A program made the position numbers and the translations under genes. From assembly GCF_000003815.2 (NCBI RefSeq), contig NC_049990.1:7258770-7322769 (forward strand): a DNA stretch of 64,000 nucleotides, in the 5' to 3' direction. Each line of letters opens with the position of its first letter. Position 1 is the stretch's first letter. Source of the stretch: Branchiostoma floridae. Lineage: Eukaryota > Chordata > Leptocardii > Amphioxiformes > Branchiostomatidae. The notes beneath the pieces were generated by a model. That model did no database searches and was not told where the DNA came from. It was given only the letters and a program-made list of their open reading frames with translations. Shown here piece by piece: positions 22,427 to 34,044 of the stretch.

Positions 22427-25400
22427 ATGACTGCGTTAAAATCACCGTACAGCATCGAGGGAATCCTCGGGCGGACGAGCAACCCCTCCCGAGGGAGCGA
22501 CGGAAGAGGGTCGGTGATCGTAGCGGGACTTGGCCTGATCGGACCAGCTCCAGGGGCAAAGGAATCGCGCTCTATCCTCGTACAAAGTACGTACCAAACT
22601 CCTCTCTCTCTCAGCGCCAAACTGTGTCTGTACCAAAGTTTGCGTGGAACTGCAGTATGTGTGCATAGCTGTTCTCATCATTTTGCACGCAACGCCGACG
22701 TTAAATAGTGGTTTACGCTACTCGATGATCCGTTACGGTATCACGCCTGTCTTCTTTAGTTGCCACACTTCGCTCATCAGTGCTAAACGACCATCAGACA
22801 CGCTCTGCTACGCCACAGTCGTCTTAATTTGATTACTTGTCTTTAATAGATGTTTGTGTGGTTAATGAGTTAAGTAAATAACGCCTGTTGATTCGCGCCG
22901 CGGGAATATTGTATTCAACGCTTATTATAGGGCGACATTACACAGTTCGTTAACCGCTAGTATGCGAGCAACATTTTGGCTCTTTCCATGTTTCAGCGCT
23001 GCCTTTTAGATACAAGTGATTACGCCATGGTTTGGCTCCTCTACCCTGGTCTAACCCGACCCCACTTTCTGTGGCCGATCCGGTTGCATACTGCTCCGAT
23101 TGCTTTACAATTAGATTACAGCAAAAACTATATATGTAGTAACGCAGACTGTATAGTTTAATACGCATGCACGCCAAGTATGCGTCCCGCTCGCATTGCT
23201 CTTTCCGCCAGAGATGGTAGCCGGGACAGTCATTATCTCCCGCTGTAATGCTTTCTTGCACGACACAAACGAGTCCAAATTGCCCCCCTTTGTCGAAAAG
23301 CTCGGGTAATGCGGTAAAACTTTGCCCCATTTCCGACGATTTTCCCCCGCCGCTTTCTGGAGTGTTTAAGAGCGTGATAAGGGGACCCCGTCGTGATATG
23401 GATGAGATGGGCAACTATCTGACTATGTTCTGTATCACATCATTCTTCTTTACGTCTAAAAATCTAAAACTATTGTAGATATGTCCGACATTAAGGGGAA
23501 GAGGTACATGCTAGGTGATGATTTTTGGATGAGGATTCATGAAATGGAACATAACAAGGAAGCAGTGAAGATAAAATCCTGTAGAATAAGTAGGGAACCG
23601 GAGAATCCAGTTGTCAGGGGGCCTAATTTGGTCCCGTATTTTGATGGATGTGTCAATACCTTTGCCAGTTGTCAGATTCTTCAATTACATCCCGCACCAC
23701 CAGCGTCCCGTCATCATTTACCGACCCCGGGAGTTGAAAGGTGCCAATTACTGGGTCGTAAAAAACTAAATAGCGCCGCCGCGATCGCACTGCCCTACCC
23801 CGGGCCCCCGGAGAGAAACACCGAGCCCAAAAGGACTCCCTAAAACCCAAACTCAAACCTAAAACTCTGCCTGAATAAAGAGCAAATTGCATTAATTCAA
23901 AAGCAAACTTTCCCCGTGGCTCAATTCTCGCCTTTTCTTTGCAGAAAATTGCGGCGGGATGAATGCGGAGGTGGCGACGATCGGGAGAGCTGCAGGGCAC
24001 GAGGACAATAGCGGGGAGAGTGCCGCCCTGGATTTCTCCATTAAGAGAAAATCAGCAGAGGACAAGAAAGACTTAAAGCAAGACTTAAACAGAAACCATT
24101 TCTCGGAGAAAGACATCAAAAAGGAGGACATGCACGAGGGAGAGGACAGCGGGAGCGAGAGCGATTGTGGGCCGCTGGGGAGCGACCTGCCACCGTGCGG
24201 CAGTCCAACAAGCTCCGGTGCCGTCCACGAGGACAAACTGAACGATCTCTGTGACAGTATCAACGGACAAGTGAATTCTTTAGCTGGAATCGACTTGGAA
24301 AACGGCGGGAAAAGGAAACAGAGACGCTACCGAACAACTTTCACAAGCTACCAGCTGGAAGAACTAGAACGAGCATTTGCCAAGACCCACTACCCCGACG
24401 TTTTTACCAGGTGGGCTTTTCTTCATTTCTGCTCTTCTTTTGACCTCTTAATAGTAATCAATTTGCAAGTTTATGCCCGTAGGCTAATTTCAAGTACATG
24501 GTATAAACATAGGAGATATACAAGTGACAATAAACAGTGGTAAACATTATTGTGAAAAGAGGCTACTCGAATACTAGTGTTGGCTATTTCTAAACAGGTT
24601 GTGTTTGACTTCTTTTTAAATAGTTTTCTTTAATGAAGAACACCAGAATTGAAAATTATAACTTGCGTTCATACCTTATAAACCATGCTATCAGCATAAT
24701 TGTAACTTTAAGGTCATAAGGCCATGGTATGGATGTGAATATCATTTTGCAAATACCTTATTTTCTACCAAACAAGTTGCGCGGTTTTTAGGTTGCAACC
24801 GTATTGCAGTTTACAACAATAGGGGCACCACAAATGACAAATGCGAAAAAGAGAGCGGATATAGGCCATTGGTTTAATAGCGCTATAGCCAAATTATTAT
24901 TGTTATTTTAATTCACATTGAAGGCTAGTTTGTTTGTCCATTTGCGGGCCGGGTCGGCGTTCTTGACCGCAAGAATGCCCGGCAGGCTTTGAGGACAGTG
25001 ACAGCGGCTCCGGCCACGAGTGTCCCGTACGGACAGACGTGAGGGATAAGAAGGGACCGACAAGTCCATAAGACCTGAGTAGCTAATGACATCAGGGGAA
25101 GGGGAAGGGTGACACCCCGACACCGTAACTCCGACAGTTGACGGGACCGTCGCACTAAAATTAGCCGGGTCTGTATTTTCCCAGCTGCCGGGAGCGCGTC
25201 GGTTGCCCGGCTTTAATTTCACCCGCGTAAGATCTTCACTTTCCTGATATTAACTCGAGCAGACCAGAGGTCGGACCGAACGGACAGGAAAATTGACCTT
25301 TCCTAATGTGGGATTCTGTCAATGACATTAGATTATGGCGGAACATGGGTGGGCGGCCCGGCCCGGCTACCCGGAGAGACTGTTGTTCTAGACACGCTGC

Positions 25401-28400
25401 GGCTTCGTGGCAGGCCGCCCGTATATTTCATGGTCCAATATATATAGTCCATATTATTTAGTAGTACTTAGCCAGACTGCCATCCTAAGTTAGTTTACCG
25501 GGGCTCACATACTCTCTAAACAACCTGTTGTTAAGGTGGGTTCACATGTGCGTGTATGTTCAAGTCCGTGTGAGGGCCGTGTGGACTTCTTAGCATCTGC
25601 CAGGCTCCACAGGTTGCTGGAAAATAGCACAAATTGGACAAACATAGACGCATAACATGCCAAATGAGCTAGCTGACCGGAGAGTATGGTTTGCTAACTC
25701 CTCTGGTGTGTTATCTGGCTGTATTGGTCCAACTCAATTTTTCTAGCGACCTGTGGAGCCTGTAAGAGGCTAAGAATTCCATACGACTGGATGGCAGTGT
25801 CTAGATTATATATATCATAACGTCTATAACAACGTATCAAACCTAGACGGGGAAACGACATATAGCAATATGCTCAAAACATATCATAGTAGACAAAAAC
25901 GAAGAAACAGTCGACATAATTTCGGAATTTGTCCCAGTACTTAGATATTTTGAATCTTCAGTGTTGAAATGAGCCTGTGAAACACGCTGGAAAAAAAAGT
26001 TCCGATATCAAGATTAAAATTTCAAACCACTGATCTTTCTTTCAAACTTTTGATCAATTTCAAGCATTGTACAAACTTTTCCCCATGACATTTGTCTATT
26101 AGTGTTTATAGATTCATAGAATTTGTACTACTAACATAACAAGGTATTTCGAAGCACAATTTGCAGACTTTGATACTAAGAATGCCTTTGCACAGACTAC
26201 AGTTGTATGGTATTGGTCAGACTAGAACGCGCTGAAATATATCAAACGCGAGGTATCTTGATGATTGGCCAAATATACAAAGCATACTGTGCATTGTCAT
26301 ACCCCGGTTTCGTGTGTTTCAGTGAGATGATTGTCTATTTGGTAGCACATTTCGTTCAAGTGACAGACTGACACACATTTTGACGTTGTCGACGTTGACA
26401 AAAATGGCTCAACTTAACTATAATCGAATTCCTCTGTGATCGAAGTATTAGCAAAGTATATGTCAGTTCTGTGCCTGTAATTCCTCAGAAATAGTAACGC
26501 GAACGTAACGATAATGCCAGCAAACATACATACTAGACAAAGGACAAAGAAGTTAAAATGTTTTACCGTACGAAGTTTGTATTTTGTTCCTTCATAAAGC
26601 CTTTGCTTATGTTTGAGAATATAAATAGCAAAAGAAAAGAGATATTTTGAGACTTACGTTAATAAGATGGTGGCTACGGTACCTCACAGCCACGCCCTAT
26701 TTTAGACTCTAAACAAAACCTTAACAAAAATAAAATGACAAATCTCAAGAAACTGTTCACTAGCCAAAAACAAGACAATCATTTGGTCGCCAACATATAA
26801 GGAGTCTATAACCACTATGCCTATACAATCCATAGCCTGAGCGATGCCTGAAGAAGGAAGATTGTCAAACGAGGGTTAGCTTGTAGTTTTATATAACGTC
26901 CTTGCTTGTAATGAGTACAGTTTTGGAAATGATATGCGTAAAAGTAAAATGTATAGTCAAGAAATCAAACCACAAGACAAAAGTTGCCATGTATTCTTCT
27001 GCAAATGAAACAAGATGAGCTAATGTTGTCACGTCACTTTAACAGACCCATCCGCAAACTCCATAGAATAAAATGGTAATGTGTTATTACGTTCCCCTCT
27101 ACAGTACAATGAAGCAAATAGAAGTAAAGACTATGTACTATAATACATGAGTAGATCTGTGTGTAAACCTTTCGTTAAAACAGACAATTATGCTTACAAA
27201 AAAAGGCAAACAAATCGAACTAAGGCAGTGCTTGGATACTGTGGTTTTGGGCCTTATAGTTCTGTGTGCTTCACCCTCTTCAAACCCTGGTATCATGTTA
27301 TACGTATTCAAATTCGTATAGGTAAGAACTAAGTACTCTCTTTTTCAGTTTGATTTAGCGTATTGAAATCTTGCCAACAACCGTCTGTGAACACTTAGTT
27401 TGCAGTATATTTTACGGCGTGTATGGTGCAGGCTGTATTTCGATGCAGTAATCAGAAAGGGAATTTACTGGTGAAAACGTACAGACGTCATGAAAATACC
27501 CCACCCTTTGGACTGGTCGTGATGTCATCTTAATCCTCTACAAACCCCGGATAGGGTGTCTCCTGTATGGCGCAATCTTGCATAATTTTGTATTTTTTAA
27601 ACCAAACATGAAAAAATAGACGAGGACAAAATAGCACTGCACTCAAGTGATGTACCTTATATCAACACACAACACATCACATCAAATGACTAAATAAAAG
27701 CAAAACAGGCACTATAATGATACTATACGTATAAGTAGCGCCATTCTCCACTTCACAAGTTGTCAAATATAGACAGTATTACTGATACACTAGTTAAGAT
27801 TTACGATTTTGAAAGCTGGTTTGGATTACGTCTATACATGTATGTGTATCTGTAACACAAACGTGTGGGATCTGTCTCGCAGAGCTTGAAGGATGAGTCC
27901 TATAAAATGATCATAAGTTGAATTTGATATGTGCATCTTTGCCAGAGTCCGTATTTTACAAGCTGACAGAATAGATACATTAGTCGACTCACTCCGATCT
28001 ATGCGGTACAATTCTAAACGAACTTTTCGCCTTTTTTTTTCTAATTTGTCGGGAAGGGTATCGTATTCACCACGACCAAAAGCGATTAGATAAGATTTTT
28101 CAATAGCTTCTTTCCTTGTTGTAATCAGTGCGTTTCAAGTCTTTTGATTGACTTGGCCAAACAGTGTTTAGGTGAAGGCATGTTTCCCCAATCTATTGTA
28201 AATATTAACAAACTAGCTAGTTAAAACTTATGGACAGTTTATTTTGCGATACACCAGTCTCCATGCATCACATTGGACCCATGATCTTGTAACGAAGTAG
28301 TCAATACAACATTGATGCCTTCACTGTCAACCGTGTACAACTAAAGATGACGTCCCTGCCATTGACAAACACGAAATGTGAAAATTGAAAAGAGTTTACA

Positions 28401-31400
28401 TATCTATATCTACTCGACATAAAGAATTACAAACCCTGATGACACTACTTTAATCTTAAACTGACATTTATGCAAATATCGAATATCTTTATGCTTTGGT
28501 TGATATTAATATCTTTCTTCATTTGAACTTCGTGAAATCATATGTAAATATTTGTTCTATGCATCACGCTTTGACGTAACATGTGTTTTGAAGACAGCTG
28601 ATATCATATGACAGATAGATATGTAGAAATATGGGCATTTCTGTTCTATAAATACCAGGATACTAGGTGGGGTTCGTTCATGAGTATGTCATATCGTGAT
28701 ACCCGTTAACATTGTTCAGCCACATGCATGTTACGGTGAGTTGCTGTGGAGTTTGTCAACCACAAAATCAATAAACGTCTCTTCTTTAAGCGGTTGAAAT
28801 TTTCTTCTTTGTAATGGTGGACGAGGGAAATGCACAGGATATAAGCGAGCCGTGTGGGTGTGGCACTTTGAAGTACACAAAATCTGTTTTCATATACCAG
28901 CTTCTTAAATCTTGTTCATGCCACGCATGTTAAAAGTCAAACAAACAAAATGATTGTTGCCCAAACATCATTTTAGGATTTACAAAAAGTGAACTGATGT
29001 ATGAGTATCATAGCAGAATCGATATGGACACATGCATGCCCATGTCAACTTTTGCACATCATGTGTGTTGATTAATGACAACAAGTAAACACGTTTTTTA
29101 CTGTTTGCGGTCGAAACTCTTGTGGTTTCGTAGTGGGAAGGCTTCTCGAAAACCGCGAAACTAAAACCATGGCAAATACATGTAAGTCAAAGTTTACTGT
29201 ATTCAGGCCACGGTCATCTTTGTTAATCATAAATAACGGTGGCTGCGGGATCTGATCTGATCAAATCCTCGTAGTTATCATACAGAGTAATAGATACAAA
29301 AATTGTTTTCATTGCCATAGTGTCAATAGACGTGTTTCCCATGGGGCCAATGCTCACTTATGGCAATGAACTGTCTTCCGGGGAATCCCAACAAGCTAAT
29401 CAACTCTAAAGCCAACACTGAGCTCCCCTGGGCGCTGTTTTGTCTTGAAATAATTCCGTGGAACAACAACTTTAATCAGCCGAGTGACATGTCATGTGTT
29501 CATTACAATTGGACCACAATCGCGGTCATGGTGGCTACATGTATAGATATGGATCCATGGGTTGTGGACCAGTGATAATTAAAACCGACGGATATTGTTT
29601 TATTGGTGTAACATCTGTTATTGGTTGTAATGAATGAAAGAGCTAGGCTAATTGTGTATAACAATGACTATTTCTTAAGTCAATTGTTAATTGGCTCGAC
29701 GCCCTTGCTGTCGTTCGATGATGACCTCGCTCCTTTAAAAAGGTCGTTTATTTTCTATTGTGGAAAGAAAACTACTCTTCTCTTAGTTAACATCACAGAA
29801 CTCACACATGATAAATTGGTGGTTTCGTCTTCCACTGTCTCCAAGAAAAGAAGCCAAGCCTAACTAGTTAAGTTTTAGAGTTAGTATTTGAATCAGAATA
29901 GTCGTATGTGATATTACTGTTATTCTTCATTCACCGTCTTTCTGTTTCTCAACATCTAACTACATGTTGTTGCCTTATTACAGGGAGGAGTTAGCAATGA
30001 GAGTGGATCTAACCGAAGCTAGAGTACAGGTAGGTCCAACTAAGCCAACTCTACTTTTCTAAACAAGATATCAAAATACAAGGTTCTGCTGCAGGATCAT
30101 AGAAAGTCCATAGGATAGACACTATAATCTAAGTGCTTTATCTTTTGACACATTCTATCTATCTACCATTCCATAGGAGCTGATGCATCTAAATACTGTG
30201 AAATTTATTTCCGTTTCTTCCATTCACCACTTAAGTCTGTTCACTCCTTTTCTTTCATTATCTTGTCAACGTCAGTCATTCTTTTAATCTTTATTATTTT
30301 GAATATAAGGGTACATTTTACGTAAAGAGCATGCCATGTATGGCAAGGAAAACCAATGTAGCCAAAAGACAACAACACATTGTAAATTTAATATCTGATG
30401 ATCAGATATCAAATGATATTCACAATCGGATTTTTTTTCTTAAAACAAAATTGTTTTAAGTCTTTTTGGGGAAAGTTGAATTGAAGTTGAGAAATTTTTC
30501 GCACATAGTTCTCCCACGAACCCCCCTCCACCATCCCCACTCTATATGACACACACATCCCGGGTCATAATCACCATTGCCCGCTGCCAGCCGTCCAAAT
30601 TGCGCGCGAAAATTGTGTCCATTTACCCTGCCCCAATTATGCCCATTTCTGCCGAGAAGTAAAACGGGAAATGGCAATTCTCCGATAATGAACCAACTCT
30701 TAACGAAAATGGCTTCAACCCCGGGACCTCTTTCGACGGCAAAGATTGCCCCCGAATTTTCTCCCTGATTTGCCTCGGCTGGCGGGGAAATTTGCTTAGG
30801 GTAATTTGGCCTAATTCTCGGGCTATTTAAGCAATTATTGTCAACGTTTTGCGACGGGAGGATTTGATTGCAGATTGTGTCGCCGCGCGCAGCGCTTAAC
30901 TCGTCAAATTGCCTCCCCGCTATAGGAGAGATCTACCGCCGCTCTTCGGAAATCTCTGCGGCCCCGCTTTGTCTTCCCGAGCAATCCATACCCAACCCTC
31001 TAATCACGCAAAATTGAAAAGCGGGAAATTACAGAGAAGGCTCATTCAATTTTATTAGCATTCAACAGGATGCGTTACTCGAGTCGATGTAATTTCGAGA
31101 AAATTGGTCGAAATTGGCGGTTCTCGAAACACAATGTGCAAATCTAATAGTGCGATGGGAGCGGCGGGATTGTATGAGTGACAACCTGCTTATAGTAAAA
31201 CTGAAAGGTCCTGGCCCTTGTCAGACTCCTCAGGTCGTGTAGGAGAAGAAAATGCCCCCTTCCTGTAGCGTTTGCCACTTCACGAGTTGATAAAGTTGTC
31301 AAAAGTTGAAAAGAAGAAGCGATCTACAAGCTTGACGCGTGTACAATTTGGTGAATGTGTATTACTCAGTTAATGAAGACCGTCTGGTAGCGAGAGTAAA

Positions 31401-32792
31401 GACGTATAATCACCGTTCTTGAGCGACAGACAATCATCCCGACTTTAAAGGAGCCCTGTTGGATATGGCGTGTTACATGCCTCTTTATTCCCGTTAGTTA
31501 CGGGCCGATTGTTCAGGGAAATGCAGTTTATAACAAAGTGGCAGCTGTAGTATTCTCTATGTGTTCGTAAAAACCTTTAAAGGTTTTTACGTTGTTTTGA
31601 CGAAACTCTTGCGTTTATGAGCTATTTACAGAAAACATTTAGTCCAGACTGTTTTACGTCAATACAGTGAAAGTTCACTTAAGGGCAGATCCACATATTT
31701 GCTTCGTATCCAGATAGTTTTCATAAATCATATATTTTGTTTGATCCTATATATTACTGCAAAATGAGCGGTACAATATATTTGTGAACCTCTCCGACTA
31801 TTTCAAATGCCGAAAAAATCATCCCTAGGCAACTGAATTTTCTGTTCACAAAATAAAGACTTACTACAAGAGGAGGCAAAAGAATACGACATCCTCTCAA
31901 ATTCTTTTTTGACTGTCGTACTGTATGCAGTAGCCAGTAGTATGCAAATGTCCTACTGATCATGATTCCTAAACCCTTTTCCTACAGTCTTACACCCCCT
32001 TTCCAATAGGACGGCGCTTTCGTCGCGCTCTCTCTGCGCTCCTCAAATTTAAGAGATCGCTCAACGAATTGTTTAGAAAAACGAATCTCTTAATGCTTTG
32101 TGTGTTTTGTTGTCTTTTCAGTCACACTTTTGTATGATATGCCCAGTATGGATGTCGAAGGTAAAACACACCCGTTTTAGGTTGCAGTGAGAGCGCAGCG
32201 CGATCGCTGTCTAAACGAAATGGGCCTTATTTTAGTTATATAACAGTGTATATCAATATGAAATATTCTATTGCATATCTGTTGTAACATGGCCCGTATA
32301 TTGTTGTTACAGGTTTGGTTCCAGAACCGGCGAGCCAAATGGCGGAAGCGAGAAAAGGCCCAGGCCCAACAGCAAGCCCAAATGCAGCTCCACCACCCCG
32401 GGGGCCTCCCGGGGGTCCATCCCTACCTGGACATGGGCTGTGCTCCCCACCACCCTGGGGAACATCCCCCGGGGGTCCCCGGTCTAAGCTGCCCGCCGCT
32501 GTCCCCTCTCCCTCCCGCCCTCCACCCTGGATCGTTCCCCCTCCACCCTGCCCTCGGCGGTGGGCTGCTCAGAACGCCGCTGGGTCCGGCGGGGTTCTCG
32601 CCGTTTCTCCGCGGGGCCGCTCCCGTGTTCCGCCCAATGCTGCAGGTGGACGGCTTGCAGGCGCTGGCTGAGTCCGACCGCCGGGCATCCAGCATCGCCA
32701 CCCTCCGCCTCAAAGCCAAGGAGCACTCGGCACAGATCGAAGCGCTGGGACAACACGCTAAACCTGCCACACTGAAGGAGGTGTGCTCCTGA
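22427..32792 (+). CDS. Arx: Aristaless-related homeobox (Arx), 4 exons, 383 aa
   Basis: Exons: 22427-22586, 23945-24410, 29984-30029, 32313-32792 (TGA); 1152 nt, 384 codons in one frame. A paired-like homeodomain transcription factor, nuclear. Exon 1 carries an octapeptide/eh1-like repression motif (YSIEGILG, residues 8-15), as in Arx. Exon 2 has an acidic Ser/Glu-rich stretch, then [20 protein letters not shown]. The homeodomain (about 179-238) is split by introns after ...PDVFTR and after ...TEARVQ, the second leaving [13 protein letters not shown] in exon 4; position 50 is Gln. The exon 4 tail is Pro/His/Gly-rich and ends in an OAR motif ([16 protein letters not shown], ~347-362) and KEVCS, close to the vertebrate Arx terminus. 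The poly-alanine tracts of mammalian ARX are absent. The exon 1 link rests on a GTACGT donor and exact phase match; an alternative start is the in-frame ATG at 23959. Confidence 0.93.
22587..23944. other. Arx intron 1
   Basis: Fairly GC-rich for this window, particularly 23170-23400 and 23640-23900, with CAAATTGCCCC-type motifs also seen in the 30560-31140 block. Two chance-length frames (23248-23478, 23481-23843) are not recognisable proteins. Candidate regulatory DNA. Confidence 0.4.
24930..25430. promoter_or_regulatory. Candidate cis-regulatory island in Arx intron 2
   Basis: GC-rich block inside an AT-rich intron, with clustered homeodomain-type TAAT/ATTA cores (AAAATTAGCC, CTTTAATTTCACC, TCCTAATGTGG, GACATTAGATTA). 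Composition shifts sharply at both edges. Enhancer function is inferred from position and motif density only. Confidence 0.35.
25579..25794. mobile_element. Palindromic miniature element in Arx intron 2
   Basis: Inverted arms of about 57 bp (from GTGTGGACTTCTTAGC at 25579, to GCTAAGAATTCCATAC at 25794), sharing the invariant inner block CAGGCTCCACAGGT. About 75% arm identity by eye; no clear target duplication. Confidence 0.7.
30030..32312. other. Arx intron 3, 2.3 kb
   Basis: Contains the 30560-31140 block described separately. The remainder is noncoding; the pyrimidine-rich stretch near 31970-32060 has no clear function. Confidence 0.5.
30560..31140. promoter_or_regulatory. Candidate conserved enhancer in Arx intron 3
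   Basis: A ~580-bp segment rich in short motifs repeated with variation: CAAATTG/CAATTAT/AAAATTG (at least eight times), CTAATTC, TAATCA, ATTATTG and ATTTGCTTAG, alternating with CG-rich spacers. It does not read as coding. Its base composition differs from flanking AT-rich intron. The dense homeodomain-type cores inside a homeobox gene intron suggest auto- or cross-regulation, which is inference. Confidence 0.4.
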
Positions 32793-33599
32793 GGACTACG
32801 GGCTACAGGGGCGGGCCAGTAGGCTGTGTAGGGATTTGAGGAGGGTTTTGTATAAGCCATGCAGGCTTCTCCCCTCCTCCTGCACTTTCTTGACTGTATT
32901 GTTATTGTTTTTTATGTGCGAAACAAACAAACAAACAAACAAACAAACAAACAAGGGATGGTCGATAGTCTCTATCAGACTTCTAAGGATGCGGAAAGAA
33001 TATGAAATATTGACGAAGATTTGCCATTGGCAGGCCATATACAGAGTTGTTAGCAGACCTGTTCATGTAACTCCACTCATCCTATTCGCATAGTCTTTAA
33101 TAGTCTACCCAGTAAACCATGCAGTTTGGTAGATATAAGTAGAAATGGTTTGGTAAAATACTCCATAGAAATTTCTGCTTCTCCCAGAGTATGCACAGTA
33201 TTTCGTCAAGGCGTAAAAGTATTTTTTTCCAACTCAGCTTGCAAATTCTCCTTATCCTGCATCTACTGAACTCCAACCTGCCCGCCCTATTAAGCCGACT
33301 TTGCTGCAATGTCTTAAGATTTTCATGTCTGTCCAAGTGTTGTGAATAGTAACCCTGACCGTGGGTCTGTTGCGTTGTTGTTTGACCCTGTTAAGTGTAG
33401 AAATGTATTGTGCAATCTTGTTGTGATCTGTGAATATCTAAAGCCAGTTACTTTTCTGTATACAGTGCCATGCAAGGAAGTGGTTTTTGAACTGACAATG
33501 ACATTTACATAATTGAGTGTCTTTTGAAAATTTACCCAACATTCACAGGTCTAAGGCGCCTGTTTGAAGTTAAAGTTGGGAATTGGGATACTCCCAGAT
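32793..33599. other. Arx 3' flank/3'UTR
   Basis: Follows the TGA at 32790. Contains an (AAAC)n microsatellite at about 32922-32955. No AATAAA was picked out with confidence. No other coding sequence recognised. Confidence 0.5.
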
Positions 33600-34044
33600 A
33601 GGGCTGGGTACCGGTACACTGTACCGGTACAAAACGGGTTTTTCTTATTGGACCGGTCCAGAAAAATCGGACCTGAAAAAATTTGGTGGACCGGATGTTG
33701 GACCTATTGGAAAATGAAAAGATTATATGATCAGGATTTCACACGTTTTCGGGCCTTACCGGTCAAAGGAAATATCAAGACCGAGTCTACCAAGTTTTAC
33801 AGTCAATCGTACAGAGGCAGTTAGCCTTGTAGGGTTTTAAAACGCCAGTGGGAGTCTAAAACTCCACAAAACTGATTTCTTTTATATAGCGAAATGGACC
33901 ATTGTTTCGAGTATCTGCATTCACAAGTTTTCACATACTGAATCAGGTCTGGGTTCAGGTCCGGACCTGGACCTGATCCTCTGGACCTGAACCGAACCTG
34001 GACCTGGACCTGGACCTGAATTTTCTGTACCGGTACCCAGCCCT
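33600..34044. mobile_element. 445-bp inverted-repeat element with GGACCT array
   Basis: A perfect 19-bp terminal inverted repeat, AGGGCTGGGTACCGGTACA at 33600-33618 and its complement at 34026-34044. The left end repeats GTACCGGTAC twice; the right end carries a run of GGACCT hexamers (about 33950-34018). The AGGGCTGGG start resembles hAT termini, but the flanks show no exact 8-bp duplication. Noncoding. Confidence 0.85.

Larger units (their letters stand above)
24411..29983. other. Arx intron 2, 5.6 kb
   Basis: Mostly AT-rich and free of coding signal. Holds a GC-rich island at about 24930-25430, a palindromic miniature element at 25579-25794 and a degraded TACTGT-type repeat near 29095-29215. 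Confidence 0.5.

Noticed and set aside
22213-22681. Minus-strand frames of 135 and 79 codons over Arx exon 1
   Set aside because: Antisense shadows; the plus strand carries the octapeptide and an in-phase donor.
32315-32860. Several Pro/Arg-rich frames on both strands
   Set aside because: Shadows of the GC-rich Arx exon 4; the homeodomain and OAR frame is the real one.
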